A DNA stretch of 64,000 nt from Molossus alvarezi (taxonomy: Eukaryota; Chordata; Mammalia; Chiroptera; Molossidae): the NCBI GenBank assembly GCA_037176705.1, contig CM073886.1, forward strand, positions 23,731,501-23,795,500, read 5' to 3'. Positions within the stretch are counted from its first letter, which is position 1. Each line of letters begins with the position of its first letter. Shown piece after piece: positions 46,260 through 57,239 of the stretch. Position numbers and translations under genes: made by a program. The notes below the pieces were generated by a model that was not told the DNA's origin, ran no database searches, and saw only the letters and a program-made list of their open reading frames with translations.

Positions 46260-46745
46260 GGTCAGCGTGGACTGTCTTCCTGCTGAAAACTCTCCAGTGC
46301 TCACCTTTGCCCTTGGGCTCTTTACACACTGCACATTTCTTATGTTTTCACCAGACCCTGTGTGTGGGACTCTCGCCTTCCTCCCAGTCATACGTCTCGG
46401 CTCACTGCGAGCTCGCTTCGTTTCTGAAGGCACATGTCCCCCCTGTCCTTTCCCTCCCCTCCCCGTGTCCCAGGGCTGACAACTTCTGATCTTTCAGACC
46501 TCATCCTAGAAGCCTTCCCTCACCACCTCTCCCCAGTACTGAAGGCTGGCTCAGTTGCCCCCAGGTGTCATGTCGCCTCCTCTGTGTTCGCCCCCTCGTC
46601 CTGACCGGAAGTGTGCCCTGGCCTGTCTCGTCTGTGTCTTGTTCCCCCTCCTTTCCCCTGCCTCTCACTGGGCTGCAAGTCCCACGGCGGTTGTCCCTTT
46701 CACTGTGGTCCAGCATTTGCCCTGATCCTGGCGCCAGGCTGGTGC
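46260..46745 (+). mobile_element. L2 LINE 3' region
   Basis: CTGAAAACTCTCCAGTGCTC, GGGCTCTTTACACACTGCAC, TAGAAGCCTTCCCTCACCAC and TGGGCTGCAAGTCCCACGGC follow L2 3' order, diverged. Confidence 0.75.
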
Positions 46746-48111
46746 TCATGTCACGCGGGAGTCTTTTGGTTGAAGATGAGAGAAAACTCAGCTCAGACTG
46801 GCTGTAGCAGAGACTGTATTGTGTTTATTAAGCCCGTCCATTTCTCTTGTCCTGGACACATAGGAATGGTGCATTTCCCAGGTTCCCTTAAGGTTGGGTT
46901 GGGACCATGGGACTGGTTTGGCAGTGGGCTCTAAGTGGAAGTGATGGGCCTCATCCAAGGTTGAAGCACCGAAGAATTGGTATGAATTTTCTTTATTTTG
47001 TTCCCCCTACCGTGATGACCCCAGAAGCCATGTGTTCCATGTGGCACAGCTAAAAGATGACACTGGCCTGGGTCCCTGAGTCACTGCTTGGAAGGGAGCT
47101 GCCTGGTCACGCTGTTGGGCCCACTACAGACGTCCTGAGAGCAGGAATAGACCTTCATCTGCTCAGCCACAGAGATGGCTGGGTTTGCTTTTTATTACAG
47201 CAGAGAATAATAGCCTACCCTGATTCTCCAGAAAAAACGTTTCTTGATAGAAGAGCTATTCTGGCTTTAGCTGTGTGGCTGAGTCTTGGGATGTGAGCTC
47301 AGCCACCAGGCCTCTCTCTCTGGACAAATCATTTTTCTTCCAGGTTCACGTAAGGCAAGTGTCTGTCTCCACTCCTGGCCAGAGCCTCGAGCTCACCCTA
47401 CAGAGCCAGCCGTGGTTCCCCTCTCCTTTCCAGCCAACCGCAGGGTCTCGTGCTACGGCTGAGGGCAGAGCTCCACTCAGAAATGGAGAATGAAGGCTGG
47501 GGAGAAGACTGGGTCCCCGAATGAAAACTGAGACTGTGCTAGACAGGAAATGGATGCCATTGCATGTTGGAATGAATGAATGAATGAATGAATGAATGAG
47601 TGCCAGATCAGTGGATACTTTGATGACTCCGCCCTTTCTCTTCCCTCAAGGGCCCACAGCCTGCTGAGGAAGTGAGCTTCGTCAAATGGTCACTGGTAGC
47701 AGCAAGTAACCGGTGAGCCAGAAGTAGTGCAGGGGAGGGGGATCAGCTCTGGGGTCTGGTGCTGGCAAGGGTGCGGTTTGCAGAGTCTTGGATTGGCACT
47801 TCTAGTGGAGTTTTGAAGGTAGAATAGGAATTTGTCAGCGAGATGGAGGGGAAGGGCAATGGGGTTGCAGGAACAGTGTGTGCATGGATTGGGCCAAGTT
47901 GTCAGGAGGGAGCTGATGGATCAAGCGAGACAGAGGCAGACTGTCCCAGATTTTTTTATTAGCACTATCCATTTGTCATTCCACTACAAGGTGTCCTCCC
48001 TTTCAGGTGCTATGATCAGTGATTTTTCTTCCTGGAAGCAGTACAGTTGGAAAGTTTCTTCTTCCTTTGCCTTTTCCTCTGTCGGAGTCTCCCTGACACA
48101 GGCATGTGGCC
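46746..48111. other. Unassigned intronic DNA with a GAAT repeat
   Basis: Contains the tetranucleotide repeat at 47571-47599. 47610-47960 has antisense L2-like words (GAGGAAGTGAGCTTCG, GTTTTGAAGGTAGAATAGGA). No exon supported. Confidence 0.4.
47571..47599. repeat. (AATG)n microsatellite
   Basis: About seven AATG units in a row, ending in GAGTG. Confidence 0.97.
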
Positions 48112-48270
48112 TGCCACCCCTGCCACCCCTGCCACCCCTGCCACCCCTCGCCACCCCTGCCACCCCTCGCCACCCCTGCCACCCCTGCCACCCCTGCCAC
48201 CCCTGCCACCCCTCGCCACCCCTGCCACCCCTCGCCACCCCTGCCACCCCGCCACCCCTGCCACCCGTCG
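48112..48270. repeat. GCCACCCCT minisatellite
   Basis: Roughly 16-17 units of TGCCACCCC (9 bp), with interspersed 10-bp variants CGCCACCCCT. The 9- and 10-bp units form a higher-order pattern. The strand asymmetry (C on +, G on -) keeps several frames open, so the Pro/His-rich and Gly/Trp-rich open frames here are artefacts. Confidence 0.97.
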
Positions 48271-49440
48271 CCGCTCTCGGCTCTCTGACGGGTACCACTT
48301 CTGACCCGTTCGGGAGATGCAGTGTTGTGGGTCAAGGCAGTGGTGCCCGGAGGCCGCGGTTCCTTGCGCAGCCTCTCTAGCTGCCCCTAAGGGACGCCAC
48401 CTGAGGACTTTCGTGGGAACGGTTTGTAGCCGTTCAGCCCGGGTGTCATTGGGAAACCTTGTGAGAAGCGTGGCCTGGGGGTGTCCTGTCATTTTAGGAA
48501 TGGTCATTGAGATGTGAAAGTCAGACTTGGGACTTTGCTTCCAATAGCTTGATGCTCTTGTTTGTTTTATTTAAAGGAGCTAATACCTTCCATCCCCTGC
48601 CTGCTCTCCTCCACGGACAGGCTGACCCAGCACAGTGGCTCTGGCGACAGGTTTGCAGATGCCAGAGGTGTGCCTCACCTCGTCCAAGCTTGTGTGAGAA
48701 TCGCCGCTCACATCCACGCAAGTGACTTTCTTACGTGGAGGGAGTTGAGATTTCCCTACAACCTCACTCATCTGGAAACGAATGAACAATGGGATACAGA
48801 TCACACAACTGGTGCCACTGAATAAGCACGCACTGTGTGTCACAGGCCAACTGGGGTGTCGCGGGCTCCCCTCATCTGCTCCTCACAACAGGCCGCAGGT
48901 CCGGGAGCTGAAGCGTGAGGGAGCAGAATTCCCAGCCACCCAGCTTGGGGGAAGCCCTGTCTCTGCCCAGTTCTGACCGCGGCCGTGGCTGTGACCCTGC
49001 CACCTCGCTGTCCAGGCAGTGCCTGCCTTTACAAAGGGGTCCCTGAGATTCGATGGCCCCCGCTGGAGGGTAAGCCCACATTTCTGTTTTCTCGCAGTGT
49101 ATGACTGGCTTGCAGCGGAATACCATTCTAATGCTTGAAATAGACTCGAGACTGGGCTGGGAGCCGCACCGAGGTTTGTTGCTTCTCCTGGCTTGTTCCG
49201 GTGCAAATGGCTCTAATGAATTAGGCGGCTCAGCTGGTAACTTGCTTGGATCCAACAGCCCTGTAGAAAGGAGAAGGTGAACGTTTTTATTCATCCACTT
49301 TGGAGGCATGTTTGAGTGGATTAAAAAATAAAAAGCAGACAGAATCTTGCCTGATATTTGGGGCCGTTCTGTTCTTTTGGGTAGTATCTTTCTTAGTCAT
49401 TGTCAAGCTCCCTGTCAGGCTGGCTAGCTTACAGCCATTC
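48271..49440. other. Unassigned intronic DNA
   Basis: 48800-49020 has MIR-like words in antisense (GAATAAGCACGCACTGTGTG, AGGTCCGGGAGCTGAAGCGT). 49030-49330 appears unique. No exon supported. Confidence 0.4.
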
Positions 49441-49885
49441 CATGCACACACCAGGCCAGGTGCTCTTCTGAGCCCTTTATGATCTCATTGGATCCTTAGT
49501 CACTTGATGGGGTAGTATTACTCTTCACCCCCATCCCCTTTTTTGTAAAGATTTTTATTGTTTTTTTTTTTTAAATTGATTTTTAGAGAGGAAGGGAGAG
49601 GGAGAGAGAAACATCAATGTGAGATCGGCTGCCTCGTGCATGCCCCCTACTGGGGATCGAGCCTGCAACCCAGGCATGTGACCTGACTGGGAGTTGAAAT
49701 AGCAACCCTTTGGGTGCACGGGATGATGCCCAACCAACTGAGCCACATTGGCCAGGACCCTTATCCCTGTTTTATAGAGGAGGAAGCTGAGGCTTGGTGA
49801 GATTGTTGATGCTGAGTATCACATAAATAATTGGTGGCAGAGCTGGGCAGGAAATTCCAGACCCGGAGCTCATAACCATTTTCTG
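49440..49885 (-). mobile_element. MIR SINE, antisense, split by a Ves SINE
   Basis: The left half (TTATGATCTCATTGGATCCT, GATGGGGTAGTATTACTCTT) and right half (CTGTTTTATAGAGGAGGAAG, GTGGCAGAGCTGGGCAGG) are parts of one antisense MIR interrupted at about 49540-49757. Confidence 0.85.
49545..49757 (-). mobile_element. Ves SINE, short form, inside MIR
   Basis: TTTTTTAAATTGATTTTTAG, GCCCCCTACTGGGGATCGAG, GGGAGTTGAAATAGCAACCC and AACTGAGCCACATTGGCCAG are antisense Ves landmarks. Confidence 0.93.
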
Positions 49886-51470
49886 TTGACAAGAACTTTA
49901 AATTTATACTACGCTGGCCAGAGTATGAGGACTCCAACTGTAGCCTTGGTATGTGCCTTGGCCCTCTTTAGCCTCTGCAAGCCTCCATTGTCCTTGCCCA
50001 TAGCCCGGGAATAATCCTGTCTGGTGTGCGTGTGCACAGGTTGGACGTGGAGGAGCACACTGAATGCATTGCCTCCTCTCCTCGTGTGGTGTGTGTGCTC
50101 TGGAGAAGGGCTTTCTTGTCTTATTTACCTAGGGGACAGACAGGGTCCCTCCGGAGCTGAACAGCCCTGAGCCCAGCCAGGCACGGAGTAGCCACAAGAC
50201 TAATCTTTGCTGGAGCCTGGGCTCTGATGGCCGGGAGCGGCCTGTTGTGCTTACTCTGGGAGAGTGGGTCGTTCCTGGTTTCTGAGGACGCCCCTCCCAC
50301 GAGGCCAGGGGACTCCGTGCCATCGCCCTTCTGTGCTGAGTCTGGACGGCCTTGGGTATATGCTGCTTCTGCTGCCATCACCACAGCAGAAAGGGTGGTC
50401 TCTGCTAGCCCCGCCCCAGGTGGTCCGGGCTCCCACCCTGACCCTCGTCTAAAGGGTGAAGACGCACCTCCTCTTGGGGTGGATTCAGGCCCTTTCAGTC
50501 ACTGCCCGGACTAGCCTTTCTCCTCAGCTTCCTCACTGCTTGGCTGGGGACAGCTGGGGACAGCTTGCTGGACCGCTAGAACTGCCCTGGAATCCAGGCC
50601 CGGTGCGGACAGAGCCCCATGGAGAAAAGTCTCTTCGTTCCCCTGTCCTTGGTTCTTCACTTCTGTCCTGGGGTTGACTTTACCAGAGTGACCAACAGAG
50701 GGGGCATTGATTCCCTCGAGGGGAACCCTCACTCCTGCTTCTTGGGGATGCACTGCTACACTGCCACGTACCCGCATTGTTCAGATTCGTCACCAGGGCG
50801 GTTCGGAGAGGCCGCCCGAATGCCCGGGCCGGCCCCCGCCCCCCCAGCCTAAGAACTTGGTTCGCCAGGTTGCCCGCAGCTCCTGGTTCTGACTCAGCAG
50901 ACAGCTGTCTCACGGCTCCCTTGGGCTGACCCCGCCGCCGCCAGCCTGTCCGTGGCTCCGCGGACGGGGGTCAGCCTCGCCTCTGGACGTGCACGTGGAG
51001 GGCTGGAGTGCCCTGCTTCCTGCCCGTGACTCACAGCTCCACCTCCAGGCCCCGCTCCGCGCCAGGGCCAGCTGTCAGCCCTTCGTTTCACACTGACAAG
51101 TGCCTTTCAGACATTTCTTTTCCCTTCGCAAAGCCTGTAAAATGCCTGGATTCATTCACTCCTCTGGGTTGTGCAGGCAACTCTGGGGCCTGCTGAGGGC
51201 AAAGAAGGCTTTTATCAAAGGAGACTGAAATTGGGTTCTGTCGACCCCCCGCCCCCAACTCACCTGCCCAGTGGCTTAAAAGACAGATCTGTCTTCAACC
51301 ATGTGAAGGCAGGGCAGGGAGGGCAGAGTCACAGACCCGAGCCTGTCTCCACAAGGACCCGCCCTGTGTGCCCGGCGCTGGGCCCCGCGTTTCTGAAAGG
51401 GGGTCCTTCAACCCAGTCCGCCTCCCCTAAATGAAATGCGCTCCGTGGTAACAGCCCAACTCAAACTATG
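49886..51470. other. Unassigned GC-rich intronic DNA with a CpG-rich patch
   Basis: 50770-51070 is rich in CpG (CGGTTCGGAGAGGCCGCCCG, CCGCCGCCGCC, CTCCGCGGACGG). I see no exon, start site or known promoter element, so this is only a compositional observation. Confidence 0.4.
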
Positions 51471-51924
51471 TAATAGGTAGAAATTATTTTTCCTTTGTGA
51501 AGAAAACTGGATTTAAATGCTCAAATATTCTTTCTTTTGTCTTTTTGAAAAATCTTTTCCGCCTTTGGTCATGAAAGCTTTTGAAACGAATGGAAAATTC
51601 CCCCATCCCATTTGCTGTGGCTGAGCTCAGGAGGAGAGCGAGGTATCGGTTTCTCTGTAAATAGCATAACAGCTGCCTTCCCGGTGTTTGAGGTTTGAAC
51701 TGCTTTGATGGAATATATTTTCAAGCAAAAGTGGTGGTCAATCTGGATGAAAAGTGATAAAACTGAGTGGATTAAATTGGCTGTCAGCAGTTGAAATGCT
51801 ATTTTGCACCTGAAACTTGGTGCCAACAGCCTTTATGTCTGTAGGGAATGAAATATGTTTCCTACAATTTTTTTGTGACACATCAGCATTATAACCATTT
51901 TTTTGTATAGCACTTTACAATTTC
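51471..51924. other. AT-rich unique-looking intronic DNA
   Basis: A 450-bp stretch between GC-rich DNA and a hAT relic with no repeat signature. The minus-strand open frame at 51826-51569 has no recognisable protein. Confidence 0.4.
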
Positions 51925-52150
51925 TGGATCATGGGCCAGCGAACTTTTTTCTCTGACAGGCCACATATAAGTATTTTAGGTGTTGCAGGGCACACAGTGC
52001 AGCGACGCAGCTCTGATGGCACTGAAGCAGCCCCCGGCGATTTGTAAGAAAGGGCCATGGCAGTGTTTTAATAAAATGTATTTACCACCCCAGCAGCTGG
52101 CCGTGTTTGGCCTGCAGGTGGTGGCGTGCTAGTCTCCGTTCTAGACAGTT
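51925..52150 (+). mobile_element. hAT-type non-autonomous DNA transposon relic
   Basis: GGGCCAGCGAACTTTTTTCT, GACAGGCCACATATAAGTAT, TTTTAGGTGTTGCAGGGCAC, AAAGGGCCATGGCAGTG, TAAAATGTATTTACC and GTTTGGCCTGCAGG match the order of a common mammalian MER element ('...ggcaaactttttctgtaaagggccagatagtaaatatttt...'). I recognise the family but not the exact name. Confidence 0.75.
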
Positions 52151-52232
52151 CTCCTAATTCATGGAGGTGGTGGGGATCATGGCCTCAGAGTCAGCTCCTG
52201 CTCTGATGCCTGTCCGGTCCAAGCAGTAGACA

Positions 52233-52513
52233 TACAGTCGTCCCTCGTGTATCGCGGTTAATCTGTTCCAGACTCCAGCGGCTGCACCTGGCGTTGAAGG
52301 ATTCCTGGGCGCTCGAATACATAAGCCTACAGTCCATACGTATGGTAATTGTAATTGTTATACAGGGGTGTATAATTGACTCAGACAGCTGAGCGTGCGC
52401 TGTATCATTTCCACTGTCTTGATCAACTTTTTAATGAATATATTTGAAAAAACCACGGTAGAGTGAGGCCGTGAAAGTCGAAGCGTGAAGTGGTGAGGGG
52501 AGGCCGTACTTAC
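52233..52513. mobile_element. Tigger-derived MITE (internally deleted)
   Basis: The left end after TA is CAGTCGTCCCTCGTGTATCG. The rest, from GGCTGCACCTGGCGTTGAAG to GAAGTGGTGAGGGGAGGCC, matches about 39170-39389 of the full-length Tigger: GTAATTGTAATTGTTATACAG against TCTTAATTGTAATACAG, then GGGGTGTATAATTGACTCAG and TTTTTAATGAATATATTTGA, the last two identical. So it is the terminal parts of a Tigger with the transposase removed. Confidence 0.88.
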
Positions 52514-53640
52514 TGTGCATAAACCCCTGAATGAAGGGTGAGGGTGATTAATGCACTTTACCGAGCAATAAAGTGTGGCTCAGCTGTGTTCTTTATGAAA
52601 ACTAATTTCCACAAAATAAAAATGAAAGCCAACTCCTGCAGTTAAGGAGGCATGCTTCTCCACGTCTTTCGTAGTGACCTTGTACTTCTCAGTTGATTAT
52701 TGTTGATGATGTGCTCTTCTGTCACTTTGGAACCTTCCGTTAGATGATACCTTTTTGTAAAGTGCAGTGGACTGTCTTGGAGCCACATTTTAGGGTGAAT
52801 GCATTTGGAAAGAAATCTCACCATTTTCTAAAAGCAGTCCTAGTTCAAGAGGATCCGTTCTGGGCTCTTCAGGATTAGTCACATGCTTATGTCACTGGGA
52901 ATAAAAGTAACACAATCATTGGGGGAAAATACATGTAAGAGAAACTTGAAAGAAGAAAATTGACTTGCCTTTCATCCCAGAGATAATCACTGTAGACACT
53001 GGGGTCTATTATGAAATTTTGTTTCCATGTAATTATGTAAATATGGATGATATATGTCATGTAATATACTTAGTTTTGACTGGAACGTGAATTTTTCAAA
53101 CTCGGGATCATACTCTCGGCAGAGTTTGTCAAATTCGAGTTTCCACTCCAGAACCGTCGTCAGCAGTCGGGTTAGTCAGCGCCATTTCCAAGTGCACCAT
53201 GTGACCTCTTGACGGGTTGTCAGGTTTCCCTCCAATTCAACAGCTTGAAAAGGGTGGAGAACTACCCTTGGTCAGTAGTACACCCGTCTTCCCTCTGGGT
53301 TTGTGCGAGTGTGAGGTCAAACGTTATGCCATCCAAAAGCCTTCCAAAACTCATTTTTAAGAAATGATATTCCTGAACACCTGCCTGAAGGTCATATGGT
53401 CTGTCCACAAAAGACCCTTTTGTGCTTGAATTAAGCTAGATCATGGGGCAACAGATGTGGCCTGAATTGTTTTAGTACTTATAGAACTATTCTTGTGCAG
53501 TCCACCACGAAGCTGTCAGACCAGCAACCGAGAGTATCCAGCCCACAGGTGTGTTTTTCTTCCACACACAGAGTTGGTCCACATAATGCTCTTTTTAAAA
53601 ATTGGAATTAGTTTGGCCAATATAAAAATCTAGATTTTAG
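52514..53640. other. Unassigned intronic DNA
   Basis: AT-rich with almost no open frame. 53090-53470 looks like an old degraded element but I cannot place it. No exon supported. Confidence 0.35.
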
Positions 53641-53649
53641 CTCCACCCT

Positions 53650-54045
53650 AGAGAAACACTTGCCCACATGGACAAAGAGAGACATACATACAGCTAAGCC
53701 CATCACATTACTCATAGTGAAAAACATCCAATGCAGCACAAATATCAGTCAACAGCGAGTAGGTTAAAAAAAAGTGAGGCATGTCATAGAAATCAACACA
53801 GCAATGAATAAATATCCGAAACATAGAATTCACACATGGGGCAAACTTCAGAAAGCAAGGGGATTATAAACATAAAAATCAAGGTAATGATAACAGGGAG
53901 AGGTTCTCAAAAGTACTAGAAGGTTCTGTGTCTTAAGTGACATGCAGGTATTTGTTTTATTACTGTTATTTCTTTCCCTTGTGTATGTATGTGTTATTTA
54001 CTCTTTTGTATGCTTGCAATATTTCATAATTTAAAAAATTAGATT
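53650..54045 (+). mobile_element. Old L1 3' end, plus
   Basis: ACATGGACAAAGAGAGACAT, ATCCAATGCAGCACAAATAT, CAACAGCGAGTAGGTTAAAA and GCAATATTTCATAATTTAAA are the ORF2-end/3'UTR landmarks of older L1s, ending in an A-rich tail. Confidence 0.75.
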
Positions 54046-54575
54046 ATGTGAAAGTGTTGTCCCATGTTCCTACATGGCCGCAGTTGGCTGGAGCTCAGCC
54101 TCTGCTTCCTCCTTCAGATGCTACACAGTTTTCAGCTTATAACAGTCCTTAACTTCCTCCTGTCCCCTGCAGTTCCCCTGGCCCCACCTGCCTCACCCGT
54201 TTCCAGTAGCACTTGAGCTTTTGACCTCTGACCTTGGGGTGTCAAGTGGTACAGCCTGCTGAAAAATCACCTTTGTATTTTCTGCAAGAAGTAGGTAAGG
54301 ATGTTGTTGACTACACATGCCATGTGTCATGTGCGTAATTTCTACGTGAGAGAAATTTCTGTCAGGTGTAAGTACTAGGAACGATTCTCTTGACTAAGTA
54401 GTCAAGTCTTTTGGATGCTGTGAATGCTGTGACTGATCATGTTTTCTTCTTCTCCTTGGCTGCTAGGAAGCTCAGAGGCAAATATGATCTCATCCTTAGC
54501 TAAAATGGAGATATTGTGGCATGTATTTTCAGGGTTTTTTTTTGGCTTTATCTGTTCGCGTGTGTCTCTTCCCTT
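54046..54575. other. Unassigned intronic DNA
   Basis: No repeat or exon supported. Confidence 0.35.
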
Positions 54576-54599
54576 TTTTATTTTCTCAATACATATATA

Positions 54600-54822
54600 T
54601 ATATATATAATTTATTTATTTTTATATGTTTTTATTGACTTTTTTAGAGAGAGAGGGAAAGAGAGAGAAACATTGATGTTAGAAACATCCATCAGCTGCC
54701 TCGTGCACGCCCCCTACTGGGGATTGAGCTCACAAGCTGGGCATGTGCCCTGACTGGGAGTTGAGCTGGGATCTCTCAGTCCATGGAATGAGCTTAATTC
54801 ACTGAGCCACACTGGCCAGGTT
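54600..54822 (-). mobile_element. Ves SINE, short form, beside an AT repeat
   Basis: Preceded by a TATATATA run at 54594-54609. TTTTTATTGACTTTTTTAGA, GCCCCCTACTGGGGATTGAG and TTCACTGAGCCACACTGGCC are present. TTATTTTCTCAATACAT and TTATTTTCTTACATAC on either side look like a decayed target duplication. Confidence 0.92.
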
Positions 54823-55458
54823 ATTTTCTTACATACTTTTAAAATACTATTCCATAATATAGCTATTTATTATTATAAGTGGCCATATACTTTTTTGGAA
54901 GAAGAGAGGATATAAATAAAAACTTTCATTTTAGGGTTTGTGAGAACATTTTGGGAATCTGAGCTTTATCCAGAATATTTTATTCACAAAGCTGCCTTGA
55001 TCATCTATTTCAGCCATGTGAGTTACTAATTTTCCAAGAATGAGAATATAATTAAAATACACTTAACGCTAAAATGCAACTGAACATAATTTGATCTTCA
55101 ATAATTTAGAAAGCAGTTAAGGAACTTGCCGTTCCTCATGGCCATAATTACGAACATCAATTATCGTAGTGTGACACTATAAAAAAAACCTGGTTATTTC
55201 AGCGTCCTGATTATTTGAAATCTGTAGGAACTAGAGTTTGGAGTCTGTGCATGCAGTGTGCATGTAGGGTTTCAGGCCTCCACATATGAATGGTTCATAG
55301 AGAATTTCATAGCTGGCGAGTATCAGAAAAGGGGAGGCAGGTGGGTCATAGTGGAATGAGCTCCGTTCTCCAAACATTTACCAGGTCGCACCTACTGTGT
55401 GCCAAGTGCTAGAGAAGTCTTTGCCTTTTGTTTTGGTGCCAAATACAGGGATGCAAAT
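54823..55458. other. Unassigned AT-rich intronic DNA
   Basis: No repeat recognised; low CpG. Confidence 0.35.
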
Positions 55459-55673
55459 ACATGTACTTAAAAATTTTTTTTCTTTATTTTTAGAGAGGAA
55501 GGGAGGGTGGAGAGATAGAAACATCGATGAGAGAGAACATGGATTGGCTGCCTCCTGCATGCCCCCTCCCCCCAACCTGGGCATGTACCCTGAGGGAATC
55601 AAACTGGTGATTTCCTGGTGCATGGGTTGATGCTCAACCACTGAGCCACACCGGCTGGGCAACACATGTACTT
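55459..55673 (-). mobile_element. Ves SINE, short form, with 10-bp target duplication
   Basis: Body about 55469-55663. ACATGTACTT at 55459-55468 and 55664-55673. AACATCGATGAGAGAGAACA, GCATGCCCCCTCCCCCCAAC and AACCACTGAGCCACACCGGC present; the centre is shortened. Confidence 0.94.
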
Positions 55674-55950
55674 TTTAAAACTGGTGAATGCCTTGGCAGC
55701 ACAGACTGGCCTCTTTGGCATGAAGGGAATAGTGAAGGAGTCACTGTGCCCGGGAATAGCACGTCCGTCGGGAGGGGCAGAGTGCGGTGGACTGAGGTGT
55801 GCAAAGGTGTAAGGAGGCCTAAAACAGCCTGGTTTATTTAAGGGCTCACCTCTTTTTACATCCTTATCCTCGTGGTCATAGAGGAGGTGGTTGCGATGGT
55901 GGAGGAGGAGATGGTTGAATGATGGAGGTGGTGTGGGAGGTGGAGATGCT
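55674..55950. other. Unassigned intronic DNA
   Basis: A GTGGTTG/GGTGGAGG-rich stretch at 55880-55950 may be a degenerate trinucleotide repeat. Nothing else supported. Confidence 0.35.
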
Positions 55951-55954
55951 GGTT

Positions 55955-56065
55955 TCACTATTTATTGGGCATTTATAGTGCCAGGCCCTATGCTGAGCAC
56001 TTCACTGGTCCTCTCTCATTTAATCATTATAGCAGCCCTAGGAGGGTAGATATGTTTTTGCGTTT
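55955..56065 (-). mobile_element. MIR SINE, antisense, left part
   Basis: TATTGGGCATTTATAGTGCC, TGAGCACTTCACTGGTCCTC and CTCATTTAATCATTATAGCA are antisense MIR. It resumes at about 57010-57055 (TTTGCCATTTCATAGTTGAG), so the L1 and Ves between were inserted later. Confidence 0.82.
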
Positions 56066-56074
56066 GCCATTTTA

Positions 56075-56766
56075 TTTTTATTTTATTGGTTTAAGTATAA
56101 TTGCTATACAATATTAGACCTTTTAGTTTTGGATGTGTGATATAGCGATTCGACATTTTTATACCTTGCAGTGTGATCACCCCACTAATTCTAGTAATCT
56201 TCTGTCACCAGGTAAACTGACCACCGTATTATTGACTATGTTCCCCTTCCCCTTTTCACCCGTCCCCCCACCCCTTCCCCTCTGGTACCCAGCCTCTTGG
56301 TCTCCGTTTTTGTATAAGTCTGGTTTTGTTTTTCTTAGAGTCCACATATAAGTGAAACCATGTGGTATTTGTCTTTCTCTGTCTGACTTACTTCACTTAG
56401 CATAATACCATCTAGGTCCATCCATGTTGTCGCAAATGGCAAGATTTCGTTCTTTTCTATGGATGAATAATATATATATACCACATCTTTTTATCCATTT
56501 GTCTGTTGATGGACATGTAGGTTGCTTACACATCTTGGCTATTGTGAATAATGCTACAATAAACACATGGATATGTATGGCTTTTCGATCCAGTGTTACA
56601 TGTCTCTTTAGATAAATACCCAGAAGAGGAGTTGCTGGGTTGCGTGGTAAACCCATTTCTAGTTTTCCACAGTGGCTGCAGCAGTTTACATTCCACCAGC
56701 ACGGCTGAGGGCTTCCTTTTCTCCACACCCCTGCCAACACGTATTCATTGGTGTGTTTGCCATTTT
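56075..56766 (-). mobile_element. L1 3'UTR, antisense, inserted into MIR
   Basis: CACATATAAGTGAAACCATG, CTTCACTTAGCATAATACCA, GGTCCATCCATGTTGTCGCA, TTATCCATTTGTCTGTTGAT, GAATAATGCTACAATAAACA and CATTCCACCAGCACGGCTGA form the well-known antisense L1 3' end, better preserved than others in the window. Confidence 0.92.
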
Positions 56767-57006
56767 GTTTATTTATTTTTTAATATATTTTTATTGATTT
56801 TTTTTTTTTTTTTTTAAGAGAGAGAAAGGAAGGGAGAGAGAGATAGGAACATCGATGTGAGAGAGACACACCAATCAGCTGCCTCCTGCATGCCCCTCAC
56901 TGGGGATCAAGCTCACAACCAGGGCATATGCCCTGACCAGGAATCGAACCAGGATCTCCGAGTCCATGGGAGGATGCTCCATCCATTGAGCCACACCGGC
57001 TGGGCA
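56767..57006 (-). mobile_element. Ves SINE at an L1/MIR border
   Basis: A long T run at 56798-56816, AACATCGATGTGAGAGAGAC, ACCAGGAATCGAACCAGGAT and GAGCCACACCGGCTGGGC. GTGTTTGCCATTTTG before and ATGTTTGCCATTTCATA after suggest a target duplication. Confidence 0.93.
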
Positions 57007-57084
57007 ATATGTTTGCCATTTCATAGTTGAGGAAGCAGAGGCATGAAGTGAAGTACGTTTCTCCAGGGGTGGGAGTGAGAAGAG

Positions 57085-57235
57085 GTGCCCCAGGCCTGGG
57101 GGGCTCATTCTCTCACCCCTCTCAGGTCTGTGCTCATCCACTTCTCAGAGAGCCCTTCCCTGACCTCCACTTTGCCTCAGCTTTTTACCCACAAACAGCA
57201 CTTGTAAGTCTCAAGTGTGCAGTGTGATTGATCAC
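57085..57235 (+). mobile_element. L2 LINE, left part (split)
   Basis: TCAGGTCTGTGCTCATCCAC and AGAGAGCCCTTCCCTGACCT are L2 3' words. The element resumes at about 57655 after an L1 fragment. Confidence 0.75.
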
Positions 57236-57239
57236 GTAA

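Noticed and set aside
47832..48507. Pro/His-rich and Gly/Trp-rich open frames on both strands
   Set aside because: Produced by the GCCACCCC minisatellite, which lacks stops in several frames.
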